A DNA stretch of 64,000 bases from Pseudomonas citrullilanati (GTDB taxonomy: Bacteria > Pseudomonadota > Gammaproteobacteria > Pseudomonadales > Pseudomonadaceae), in assembly GCF_030580855.1 (NCBI RefSeq), contig NZ_JAUQOP010000033.1, forward strand, positions 1 through 64,000, read 5' to 3'. The translations under genes were made by a program, and so were the position numbers. The number at the start of each line of letters is the position of its first letter. Position 1 is the stretch's first letter. The notes under the pieces are model-generated. The model was given only the letters and a program-made list of their open reading frames with translations, had not been told where the DNA came from and did not search any database. This document shows, piece by piece, positions 15,938-23,786 of this stretch.

Positions 15938-17419
15938 CTAGCGCATCACGAACGGGTCAGGCATGGGGGCCTGGGAGAGGTTGATCCACACCGTTTTCAG
16001 CTCGGTGTAGGCCAGCACCGAATCGATGCCGCTTTCGCGTCCATAGCCGCTGTTCTTGAAGCCGCCGATCGGCGCCATGGCCGAGACCGCGCGGTAGGTG
16101 TTGACCCAGATGATCCCGGAGCGCACGTCGCGGGCCAGGCGATGGGCGCGGCCCAGGTCACGGGTCCAGATACCGGCGGCGAGGCCGAATTGCGAGTCGT
16201 TGGCGATCGCCAGGGCCTCGGCTTCGTCCTTGAACCGGATGACCGAGGCCACCGGGCCGAAGACTTCTTCCTGCATGATCTTCATGGAATTGCGGTCGCA
16301 TTCGAACAGGGTCGGCTCATAGAACCAGCCGTCGCCCAAGTGCTGCGCACGCTTGCCGCCGAGGCGCAGGCGGGCGCCTTCGGCGATGGCGTCGGCCACC
16401 AGGCCTTCGACCACGGCCAATTGCTGGGCGGTGGCCATCGGGCCCATTTCACTGCTGTCGTCTTGCGGGTTGCCGATGCGGATGCGCTTGGCGCGTTCTT
16501 CCAGGCGCGAGACGAACTCATCGTAGATCTCGTCCTGCACCAGCAGGCGCGAGCCGGACACGCAGCTTTGCCCCGAGGCCGCATAGATGCCCGCGATCGC
16601 ACCGTTGATGGCGCTGTCGAGGTCAGCGTCGGCGAAGATGATGTTCGGCGACTTGCCCCCCAGTTCCAGGGACAGCTTGGCGAAGTTCTCGGCACTGCCG
16701 CGCACCACATGACGGGCCGTGGCCGCACCGCCGGTGAAGGCGATCTTGCGCACCAGTGGATGACGGGTCAGGGCCGCGCCGGCAGTGGGGCCGTAGCCGG
16801 TCACGACGTTGACCACGCCAGGGGGAATCCCGGCTTCCAGGGCCAGGCGAGCCAGCTCCAGGATCGTCGCCGACGCGTGTTCGGAAGGCTTGATCACGAG
16901 GGTGTTGCCGGCGGCCAGGGCCGGGGCCAGCTTGATGGCGGTCAGGTACAGCGGACTGTTCCAGGGGATGATCGCCGCGACCACGCCCATGGCTTCATGC
17001 ACGGTGTAGGCAAACAGGTCCGGCTTGTCGAGGGGCAGGGTGCCGCCCTCGAGCTTGTCGGCCAGGCCCGCGGTGTAGTGGAAGAATTCCGGCAGGTAGC
17101 CGACTTGGCCACGGGTTTCGCGGATCAGCTTGCCGTTGTCGCGGCTTTCCAACTGGGCCAGCTGTTCCTTGTTCTCGGCGATCAGGTCACCCAGGCGCCG
17201 CAGCAATTTGCCGCGCGCGGTGGCGGTCAGGCCGCGCCATGCCGGGCTGTCGAAGGCCGCCTGCGCCGCCTGCACGGCGCGCTCGACGTCGGCTTCGTCG
17301 GCATCGGGCAGTTCGGCCCAGGCTTGTGCGAGCGCCGGGTTCAGGCTTTCGAAGGTCTTGCGGGACAGGGCATCGACCCATTCACCGCCGATGCACATCT
17401 GGAAGCGTGTGAGTGTCAT
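15938..17419 (-). CDS. Aldehyde dehydrogenase (NAD(P)+-dependent)
   Basis: This 493-residue enzyme of the ALDH superfamily oxidises an aldehyde to a carboxylate. The motifs are present in order: IPWNSPLYLTAIKLAPALAA, KPSEHASAT, the coenzyme loop FTGGAATAR, the general base in LELGGKSPNI, the catalytic cysteine in GQSCVSGSR, and EEVFGPVASV. The C-terminal FKNSGYGRESG is as in betaine/aminoaldehyde-like branches. The start ATG at 17419 overlaps the hydrolase stop (ATGA). A longer open frame upstream runs antisense-free through the hydrolase gene and is not coding. In the island it would oxidise an aldehyde released by the hydrolase or monooxygenase. Confidence 0.92.
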   Translation of the reverse strand: MTLTRFQMCIGGEWVDALSRKTFESLNPALAQAWAELPDADEADVERAVQAAQAAFDSPAWRGLTATARGKLLRRLGDLIAENKEQLAQLESRDNGKLIRETRGQVGYLPEFFHYTAGLADKLEGGTLPLDKPDLFAYTVHEAMGVVAAIIPWNSPLYLTAIKLAPALAAGNTLVIKPSEHASATILELARLALEAGIPPGVVNVVTGYGPTAGAALTRHPLVRKIAFTGGAATARHVVRGSAENFAKLSLELGGKSPNIIFADADLDSAINGAIAGIYAASGQSCVSGSRLLVQDEIYDEFVSRLEERAKRIRIGNPQDDSSEMGPMATAQQLAVVEGLVADAIAEGARLRLGGKRAQHLGDGWFYEPTLFECDRNSMKIMQEEVFGPVASVIRFKDEAEALAIANDSQFGLAAGIWTRDLGRAHRLARDVRSGIIWVNTYRAVSAMAPIGGFKNSGYGRESGIDSVLAYTELKTVWINLSQAPMPDPFVMR

Positions 17420-18249
17420 GCAACGTTCCCCTTTATTGGATTGGGTCGGGCGTACGCCTTGTCGAGGAATTCCAGCAGTAGCTGGTTGACCAGGCGAGGC
17501 GATTCTACCGGCATCATATGCCGTTGCTCGGCAAGCACGGCAACGCTGGCACCGGGAATGCGCGCGGCCAGCTGCTCGGCCATTTCCGGGGTCGAGCCCG
17601 GGTCCAGTTCGCCGGTGGCGATCAGCGTCGGCACCTGGATGGTGCCCAGGTCCTCGGCGCGGTACATGTCCTGGGTGGCGAACAATTGGTAGGTGGTCAG
17701 GTAACCTTGCGGGTCGTTCTGCGCCAGGGTCTGGCGCAGCGCGGCAATTTGCGCCGGGTTGGCGGCCTGGTATTCGCGGCTGAACCAGCGCGACAGGGCG
17801 GCCTCGGCGTTGGCGTCCGGGCCATGCTCGGCGGCCTGTGCGGTGCGGGCGATCACCCCGGCACGCTGCTCGGCGCTGCGGTTGAACACACTGTTGAGCA
17901 CCACCAGGCCTTGCAGCCGTGATGGGTAATGCAAGGCAAACGCACGAGCCACCAGGCCGCCCATGGAAAAGCCGATGACTGTGGCCTGGGGCAACTGCAG
18001 GTGGTCGAGCAGCTCCAGCAACTGATCGGCATAACCCAGCAACGACGTACCGTTCTGCGGACGCGGGCTGGCGCCATGGCCGAGCATGTCGTAGGCGATG
18101 ACACGGTATTTCGTGGCCAGGCCGACGACTTGGCCCCCCCACATTTCTTTGTTCAGGCCCACGCCGTGGATCAATACTACGGGCTGGCCTTGGCCGGTCG
18201 CCAGGTAACTGGTGCCGGCCGGGGTGAGTTCAGCGGTAAGCCGAATCAT
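17416..18249 (-). CDS. Alpha/beta-fold hydrolase
   Basis: This 277-residue alpha/beta hydrolase shows the oxyanion HGVGLNKEMW segment, DMLGHGAS, the nucleophile elbow GFSMGG (serine near residue 97), a late acid in GELDPGST and the histidine in EQRHMMPVESP. Relatives include 3-oxoadipate enol-lactonase PcaD and RutD-type hydrolases, so cleavage of a lactone, ester or amide bond is expected. The start at 18249 follows AGGAG by six bases; an ATG 15 bases upstream lies before that site and is less likely. It is the second gene of its operon and overlaps the dehydrogenase by ATGA. Confidence 0.9.
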   Translation of the reverse strand: MIRLTAELTPAGTSYLATGQGQPVVLIHGVGLNKEMWGGQVVGLATKYRVIAYDMLGHGASPRPQNGTSLLGYADQLLELLDHLQLPQATVIGFSMGGLVARAFALHYPSRLQGLVVLNSVFNRSAEQRAGVIARTAQAAEHGPDANAEAALSRWFSREYQAANPAQIAALRQTLAQNDPQGYLTTYQLFATQDMYRAEDLGTIQVPTLIATGELDPGSTPEMAEQLAARIPGASVAVLAEQRHMMPVESPRLVNQLLLEFLDKAYARPNPIKGNVA

Positions 18250-18294
18250 GGAGCGCTCCTGCATGCCTTTTTTATTGTGGTTGCCCAGGCTGGA

Positions 18295-18885
18295 TTACTG
18301 CGCGTTCTCGGCGGCCAGTTCTTCCAGGTCGATGTAGCGGTTGCCGATACGCGGGTGCAGGCGACCGCCATCGGCGCAGCCCAGGACCACGACGATTTCG
18401 TCGGCGCGCGGGGCGTCTTCGATCTGCATTTCCAGGGTGATGTAGTGGGAGCGCAGGCCTTCGTCGTCCTTGTGCATCATGGGGATCTGGATCGAAGTGC
18501 CCGGCCCGCCGCGCTTGTTGGTGAAACTCAAATAGCTCTTGGCCTTGACCGCTTCACGGTAATGGTTGCCGAAGCGCAGGGTGTGGATGACGGCCGAGGC
18601 GTGTTCGATTTCGCCGTCGGCGCCGACCACCGCGGCCTTGCCATAGGCTTGGATCTTTTGTGCGCCGCCGATGAGGCCCACCAGGCGCTCGACCATCAGG
18701 GCGCCGAGGTCGGAGCAGTGGGCGCGAATCTCCGGTTTCAAGTCTTCGACAAACCCACGGCCCAGCCAGGGGTTCTTCATGACCACCGCCAAACCGACCA
18801 TGGTCACCGGCTTGTCGGTGGCCTTGCCGCCTTCGATGAAGGTTTCTTCGATGTAGCTGACGATCTTGCGAATTTCGAAACTCAT
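18295..18885 (-). CDS. DUF1185 ('amino acid synthesis') family protein
   Basis: This 196-residue protein belongs to the DUF1185/AA_synth family, recognised by the start MSFEIRKIVSYIEETFIEGG, the GLAVVMKNPWLGRGFVEDL segment, YGKAAVVGADGEIEHASAVI, and the C-terminal VVVLGCADGGRLHPRIGN. The family name is historical and no reaction is established. It leads the second operon, 42 bases downstream of operator site 3 and 45 bases before the hydrolase. First position in a catabolic operon suggests a pathway enzyme rather than a biosynthetic one. Confidence 0.85.
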   Translation of the reverse strand: MSFEIRKIVSYIEETFIEGGKATDKPVTMVGLAVVMKNPWLGRGFVEDLKPEIRAHCSDLGALMVERLVGLIGGAQKIQAYGKAAVVGADGEIEHASAVIHTLRFGNHYREAVKAKSYLSFTNKRGGPGTSIQIPMMHKDDEGLRSHYITLEMQIEDAPRADEIVVVLGCADGGRLHPRIGNRYIDLEELAAENAQ

Positions 18886-18926
18886 GAGCTGCTCCGTGGG
18901 AGGATGAAGGAGGACTTTGCGTATGA

Positions 18927-18942
18927 TGGTATACCATAATAC
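18927..18942 (-). promoter_or_regulatory. Candidate GntR/FCD operator, site 3 (DUF1185 operon)
   Basis: TGGTATACCATAATAC on the plus strand, identical over 16 bases to site 2. It is 42 bases upstream of the DUF1185 start, an expected operator position. Confidence 0.7.
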
Positions 18943-18945
18943 TGT

Positions 18946-19517
18946 AAGCGCAATAGGTCACTTCCAGAATGTTTGCCAGGGCGACAGAAGGAGGATCGAC
19001 GGGGCCGACTCGGCCCTTGGCAATCTGTAACAACAGGCTTCGTGGCCACACAAATGGCGAAGGCCGACTATCCTCTGGGGAATAAATCTCCCCCTTTCGG
19101 TGCAACAAGCGCTGGTTAGCCGCCGGGCTGCACCGCTTCCACCCGTTCGAGGCCACATGAGGACCGCAGGCGTCAGGCGTTTCATCCCCCACAGGCCGAG
19201 GGTTGCTCGCCAATACCCACCATGACTTCGCTTCAACGAACATTTGCGCCGGTTTTTTCCCGCCAAGACCGCTTAAGGCACAGCGATTGCTAAGGTTCAT
19301 CCATGAACGCCACCACCAGAGGAGTCAACCAAAGAGAACCCATTGCCACGCAGATTCACCCAAGGGGCGCTCGTCATCCAGACGCAAGGCCAGTCAAGAG
19401 ACCGCTGCCAATGGGAGGGACTCGCAGAAACAGGGGCTGATCAAACCAGGCAAGGCCGAACCATAGGAATGACGCAGTGATAAGAAATGCCGTGTAGAAC
19501 GCGGCTGGGAGTTGGCT
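18946..19517. other. Unassigned intergenic region
   Basis: About 570 bases separate the DUF1185 operon from the ATP-grasp operon, transcribed away from each other. I recognise no gene. Open frames exist on the minus strand (down from about 19300), but none shows a known motif or a good ribosome site. There is no REP core. Both promoters should be here. A small RNA or a decayed gene cannot be excluded. Confidence 0.5.
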
Positions 19518-20927
19518 ATGCCCCACGCTTTTTTTGATGAAATGTACGACGCCAAGGGTGACTGCCGCCCGCATTACCAGGCCTTCTCACGCTGGCTGGC
19601 GGACACGCCCCACGAACTGCTCGAACAACGCCGGCGCGAAGCCGACCTGTTGTTCCACCGGGCCGGTATCACCTTCACCCTCTACGGCGATGAGCAGGGC
19701 ACCGAGCGGTTGATTCCCTTCGACATCATTCCCCGCAGCATCAAGGCCAGCGAATGGCAGACGGTCGAGCGCGGTTGCATCCAGCGGGTCCAGGCCCTGA
19801 ACATGTTCCTGGCCGACATCTACCACGGCCAGCGCATCCTCAAGGAAGGCATCATCCCGCCCGAGCAGGTGCTCGCCAACGAGGGCTACCAGATCGCGAT
19901 GCAGGGCCTGGACCTGCACCGAGGCATTTATGCCCATATCGCCGGGGTCGACCTGGTGCGCGACGGCGACGGCAGTTACTACGTGCTGGAAGACAACCTG
20001 CGCACGCCCAGCGGCGTGAGCTACATGCTCGAAGACCGCAAGATGATGATGCGCCTGTTCCCCGAGCTGTTCGCCGCCCAGCGCGTGGCCCCCATCGATC
20101 ATTACCCGAACCTGCTGCTCGACACCCTCAAGCGTTCCAGCCCGCTGGACAACCCCACCGCCGTGGTGCTGACCCCGGGCCGCTTCAACAGCGCCTATTT
20201 CGAGCACGCGTTCCTGGCCCGGGAGATGGGCGTGGAGCTGGTGGAGGGCGCCGACCTGTTCGTGCGTGACGACCACGTGTACATGCGCACCACCGCCGGT
20301 CCCCAGCAGGTGGATGTGATTTACCGCCGGCTGGACGATGCGTTCCTCGACCCCCTGTCGTTCAACCCCGACTCGATGCTGGGCGTGCCCGGGCTGATCG
20401 CTGTCTACCGTGCCGGTAATGTGGTGCTGGCGAATGCGGTCGGCACCGGTGTCGCCGATGACAAGTCGATCTACCCCTATGTCGACGAGATGATCCGTTT
20501 CTACCTCACCGAAGAGCCGATCCTGAAGAACGTACCGACCTGGCAATGCCGCAAGCCCCAGGACCTGTCCCATGTACTGGCCAACCTGCCGGACCTGGTG
20601 GTCAAGGAAACCCAAGGGTCCGGCGGCTACGGCATGCTGGTGGGCCCGGCCGCCACGGCGGCGGAGATCGAAGACTTTCGCGCCCGGCTCAAGGCCCGCC
20701 CCGAAGCCTACATCGCCCAGCCGACCCTGAGCCTGTCCACGTGCCCGACCTTCGTCGAAAGCGGCATCGCGCCACGGCACATCGACTTGCGTCCGTTCGT
20801 GCTGTCGGGCAAGGAAACCCGTCTGGTGCCCGGCGGCTTGACCCGGGTGGCACTGCGCGAAGGCTCGTTGGTGGTGAATTCGTCCCAGGGCGGCGGCACC
20901 AAAGACACGTGGGTCGTGGAGGACTAG
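19518..20927 (+). CDS. Circularly permuted type 2 ATP-grasp protein
   Basis: This 469-residue protein of the circularly permuted ATP-grasp family is predicted to ligate an amine to a carboxylate using ATP. Seen are LEDNLRTPSGVSYMLEDR, TPGRFNSAYFEHAFLAREMG, the central VKETQGSGGYGMLVGP loop that binds nucleotide, and a C-terminal DLRPFVLSG with the final NSSQGGGTKDTWV. The ATG at 19518 follows GGGAG by six bases; a TTG six bases upstream would overlap that site. It is first of three tightly spaced genes with an alpha-E protein and a transglutaminase, a widely conserved trio with unknown product. Confidence 0.92.
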   Translation: MPHAFFDEMYDAKGDCRPHYQAFSRWLADTPHELLEQRRREADLLFHRAGITFTLYGDEQGTERLIPFDIIPRSIKASEWQTVERGCIQRVQALNMFLADIYHGQRILKEGIIPPEQVLANEGYQIAMQGLDLHRGIYAHIAGVDLVRDGDGSYYVLEDNLRTPSGVSYMLEDRKMMMRLFPELFAAQRVAPIDHYPNLLLDTLKRSSPLDNPTAVVLTPGRFNSAYFEHAFLAREMGVELVEGADLFVRDDHVYMRTTAGPQQVDVIYRRLDDAFLDPLSFNPDSMLGVPGLIAVYRAGNVVLANAVGTGVADDKSIYPYVDEMIRFYLTEEPILKNVPTWQCRKPQDLSHVLANLPDLVVKETQGSGGYGMLVGPAATAAEIEDFRARLKARPEAYIAQPTLSLSTCPTFVESGIAPRHIDLRPFVLSGKETRLVPGGLTRVALREGSLVVNSSQGGGTKDTWVVED

Positions 20928-20930
20928 GAC

Positions 20931-21881
20931 ATGCTTTCAAGAACCGCTTCGGACCTCTACTGGATGTCCCGCTACCTGGAGCGCGCCGAGAACCTGGCGC
21001 GCATGCTCGAAGTCAGTTACTCGCTGTCGCTGATGCCCCAGGCCGGGCGCGGCGAAGGGCATGCCGAACTGGCCATGTCGTTGCTGGCCGCCGGTACGCT
21101 GGACGATTACAACGCGCGCTATGAGGCGCTCAACAGCGAACACATGCTGCATTTCTTCGCCCTGGACGAAACCAACCCCGGCAGCATCTACAGTTGCCTG
21201 CGGGCGGCGCGGACCAATGCCCACGCGGTGCGCGGGCGCATCACCGCCGACATGTGGGAAAACATCAATGCCACCTGGCTGGAAATGCGCAACATTGCCA
21301 GCAACGGCCTGGGGCGCTACGGCATCAGCCACTTCTGCGAATGGGTCAAGGAGCGCTCGCACCTGTTCCGTGGCGCGACGTCGGGCACCATCATGCGCAA
21401 CGACGCCTACCGCTTCATCCGCCTCGGCACTTTTATCGAGCGGGCGGACAACACCTTGCGCCTGCTGGATGCGCGCTACGAGATGTTCGGCGAGGAGTCG
21501 GAGGAGGTCAGCGACAATTCCGCCCGTGGCTACTACCAGTGGAGCGCATTGTTGCGAGCGTTGTCGTCGTTCGAGGCGTTCAACGAGATCTACCGTAATG
21601 CGCCCAACGCCGAGCAGGTGTCGGAAATGCTGCTGTTGCGCGCCGACGTGCCGCGCTCGCTGCTCGCCTGTATCGAGGAGCTGGACCAGATCCTCGCCAG
21701 TTTGCCCGGCCAGAACGGCAGGCCGGCCCAGCGCCTGGCGGCGGAGTTGCATGCGCGCCTGCGCTATTCGGGGATCGACGAGATCCTTGCGTCGGGCCTG
21801 CATCAATGGCTCACCGACCTGATTGAACAGGTTCGCCACTTGGGCCAGACCGTCCACGAGTCTTACCTGGAGGTCGTATGA
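20931..21881 (+). CDS. Alpha-E domain protein (DUF403)
   Basis: This 316-residue all-helical protein opens with the family hallmark MLSRTASDLYWMSRYLERAE, followed by ENLARMLEV. The repeated glutamate pattern includes YRFIRLGTFIERADNTLRLL in the middle. The biochemical role is not known. Its strict coupling to ATP-grasp and transglutaminase genes suggests a partner or substrate carrier for a peptide-ligation reaction. It starts three bases after the ATP-grasp stop and its TGA overlaps the next ATG, so the three genes form one operon. Confidence 0.9.
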   Translation: MLSRTASDLYWMSRYLERAENLARMLEVSYSLSLMPQAGRGEGHAELAMSLLAAGTLDDYNARYEALNSEHMLHFFALDETNPGSIYSCLRAARTNAHAVRGRITADMWENINATWLEMRNIASNGLGRYGISHFCEWVKERSHLFRGATSGTIMRNDAYRFIRLGTFIERADNTLRLLDARYEMFGEESEEVSDNSARGYYQWSALLRALSSFEAFNEIYRNAPNAEQVSEMLLLRADVPRSLLACIEELDQILASLPGQNGRPAQRLAAELHARLRYSGIDEILASGLHQWLTDLIEQVRHLGQTVHESYLEVV

Positions 21882-22675
21882 AACTGTCCATACGCCACGA
21901 CACCACCTATCGCTACGCCGATGAAGTCTGCACCAGCATCCAGTTCCTGCGCCTGACGCCCCGGGACACCCCGCGCCAACGCATCCTGGAGTGGCACCTG
22001 GAACTGCCACGCCTGGTGCGTAGCCAGATCGACCCCTATGGCAACATCCTGCACGTGATGACCATGGACGAACCCCACGGCGCCCTGGTGCTGAGCGCTT
22101 TCGGCGAGGTGGAAATCCATCCGTCGGTGGAGAAGGAACCGGATGAGCAGTCACCGCTGCCGTACCTGCGCACCAGCCGGCTCACCCTTGCTGACGAAGC
22201 GCTTGCCGCGTTCGCCCTGGAGCAATGCGCAGGGCGTCGCGACCGGGCGGCGCTGGCCGACTTGATGGAGGGGCTGGCGGCACGAATGCCCTACAGCCTC
22301 GGTACCACGGCGGTCAACAGCACGGCGGCCGAGGCGTTCGCCGGCGGGGCAGGGGTCTGCCAGGACCATACCCATGCCTTCCTGGCCTGCGCCCGCAGCC
22401 TGGGGATCCCGGCGCGTTACGTCTCCGGCTACCTGTGCACCGACGATGAACATCACCTGGCCAGCCACGCCTGGGCCGAGGCGTGGCTGGGCGACGGCTG
22501 GTACAGCTTCGACATCACCAACCGCCTGGTCCGCCCGGACCGCCACCTGAAACTGGCCGTCGGCCTGGACTACCTCGACGCCTGCCCCGTACGCGGCATG
22601 CGCCGCGGCGGCGGGGCGGAACACATGCAGGCCCGGGTGCAGGTGAACTCGATGGTGCAGGTCCAGCACCAGTAG
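21878..22675 (+). CDS. Transglutaminase-like cysteine protease family protein
   Basis: This 265-residue protein has an N-terminal beta-sandwich (MKLSIRHDTTYRYADEV, with QFLRLTPRDTPRQRI). A transglutaminase core follows, with the triad visible as the cysteine in GAGVCQDHTHAF, the histidine in ASHAWAEAWL and the aspartate in WYSFDITN. Members are predicted amidases or peptide-bond formers. It completes the ATP-grasp/alpha-E/transglutaminase operon by an ATGA overlap. In many bacteria the same trio sits beside the proteasome-like Anbu protease. No Anbu gene is visible in this window. Confidence 0.9.
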   Translation: MKLSIRHDTTYRYADEVCTSIQFLRLTPRDTPRQRILEWHLELPRLVRSQIDPYGNILHVMTMDEPHGALVLSAFGEVEIHPSVEKEPDEQSPLPYLRTSRLTLADEALAAFALEQCAGRRDRAALADLMEGLAARMPYSLGTTAVNSTAAEAFAGGAGVCQDHTHAFLACARSLGIPARYVSGYLCTDDEHHLASHAWAEAWLGDGWYSFDITNRLVRPDRHLKLAVGLDYLDACPVRGMRRGGGAEHMQARVQVNSMVQVQHQ

Positions 22676-22683
22676 CCGCGGGC

Positions 22684-22978
22684 TCGCGGGCAGGCCCGCT
22701 CCCACAGGATTGGTGTGGTGAATACCGAATCGGTGAACACCCGAGCATCCTTGTGGGAGCGAGCCTGCTCGCGAAGACGGCCGCCCATCCAACATCCCCG
22801 CCAACTGATCCACCGCTTTCGCGGGCAGGCCCGCTCCCACAGGATTGGTGCGGTGAATACCGAATCGGTGAACACCCGAGCATCTTTGTGGGAGCGGGCT
22901 TGCTCGCGAAGACGGCCGCCCATCCAACGTCCCCGTCAACTGATCCACCGCTTTCGCGGGCAGGCCCGCTCCCACGGG
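22684..22978. repeat. Tandem REP array, about 133-bp unit
   Basis: Inverted REP cores (GCGGGCAGGCCCGCTCCCAC) begin near 22688, 22820 and 22958. Direct cores (TTGTGGGAGCGAGCCTGCTC and variants) begin near 22751 and 22886. The spacers repeat almost exactly (GGATTGGTG.GGTGAATACCG; CATCCAAC.TCCCCG.CAACTG), so whole units were duplicated, as at 214-676 but with different spacer text. The array fills most of the gap between the transglutaminase and the Phd-like gene; the remainder to 23148 should carry that gene's promoter. Confidence 0.9.
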
Positions 22979-23148
22979 ATTGGTGGGGTGAACACTGGCC
23001 GCTTGCGCGCTACCTCATGCCCTCTCAAATGAAGCTTTCATGACAAAAGTTCGGTAGCACATCGCCATTCCCGTCATGCCTGTGTGACGTGTTCGAGGGG
23101 ACCCCTGGGGTCGTTTGGAGCCGGGGCGCGAAGCCGGGAGTGAGGGCG

Positions 23149-23760
23149 ATGGGGACTATGGAACGTTATTCGAAAGTGGGCATGCAGGAGCTCGACCAGC
23201 GGCTGTCGAAAATCGTCGAGGCGGCGCGCAAGCAGCCGGTCTCGGTGTATCGCTATGGCGCGCCGTGGGTCTGGATCGTTTCCCAGGATGACTGGCAGGG
23301 CGCGCTCAAGGAAGTGTCCAGCTACATCCCGCAGGGCCATTCACTGGTCCTGTTGCGTCCGCAGATCGACGACCTGCTCGACGACCACCGCGACGTGCTG
23401 CAGGGCCTCAACGCCGCTGACGAGATGCTCATCGCGCCGCAGACCGCCATGCACATCCTCTTGCTGCAACTGCTCTATTCGGTGCCCAGCGAGCAGCAAC
23501 TCTACGAACAACTCAACTACAACCTGCTGTTCCGCTGGTTCGTCGGCCTCGACCTGAACCAGAAAGTCTGGAGCTTCAACGTCTTGAGCAAAGACCTCGC
23601 CACGCTGCTGGGCGATGCGCGGGCAGTCAGGCTCATCGAGAAAATCATCGGTGAAGTGTTCTGTGGCGCCTTGCTGCAAATGCCGGAGTTCTCGTTGAAC
23701 TTCGCGCTACTGCACACCTGGCTGGCCCGGCACGCCACGACATCGACAGCCAGCAATTGA
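23149..23760 (+). CDS. phdA: Phd/YefM-like N-terminus fused to IS5-type transposase N-terminal domain; PhdA-like
   Basis: This 203-residue protein is of mixed origin. Residues about 4-75 (MERYSKVGMQELDQRLSKIV, then SVYRYGAPWVWIVSQDDW) resemble Phd/YefM antitoxins. Residues about 95-185 (TAMHILLLQLLYSVPSEQQL, then LNYNLLFRWFVGLDLNQKVW) match the InsH-type N-terminal domain of IS5-family transposases. No DDE catalytic region follows. By position before tpsB and exbB it corresponds to phdA of P. aeruginosa, reported to protect biofilm cells from lysis. It has no toxin partner nearby. Three in-frame starts (GTG 23140, ATG 23149, ATG 23158) compete without a clear Shine-Dalgarno. It overlaps the next frame if that starts at TTG 23757. 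Confidence 0.75.
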   Translation: MGTMERYSKVGMQELDQRLSKIVEAARKQPVSVYRYGAPWVWIVSQDDWQGALKEVSSYIPQGHSLVLLRPQIDDLLDDHRDVLQGLNAADEMLIAPQTAMHILLLQLLYSVPSEQQLYEQLNYNLLFRWFVGLDLNQKVWSFNVLSKDLATLLGDARAVRLIEKIIGEVFCGALLQMPEFSLNFALLHTWLARHATTSTASN

Positions 23761-23786
23761 GCCGTATCTTGAATTCAGGGGGTGGT

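Noticed and set aside
15338..17692. 784-codon plus-strand open frame across the flavin reductase and aldehyde dehydrogenase
   Set aside because: Antisense shadow of two genes with full catalytic motifs; no domain, no ribosome site.
18958..19300. Protein-coding gene on the minus strand between the two operons
   Set aside because: Open frames lack a good ribosome site, known motif or convincing codon pattern, so the region is left unassigned.
23149..23760. Insertion sequence or transposase fragment
   Set aside because: Only the N-terminal transposase-like domain is present. It is fused in frame to a Phd-like domain, has no terminal inverted repeats and fits the conserved operon order.
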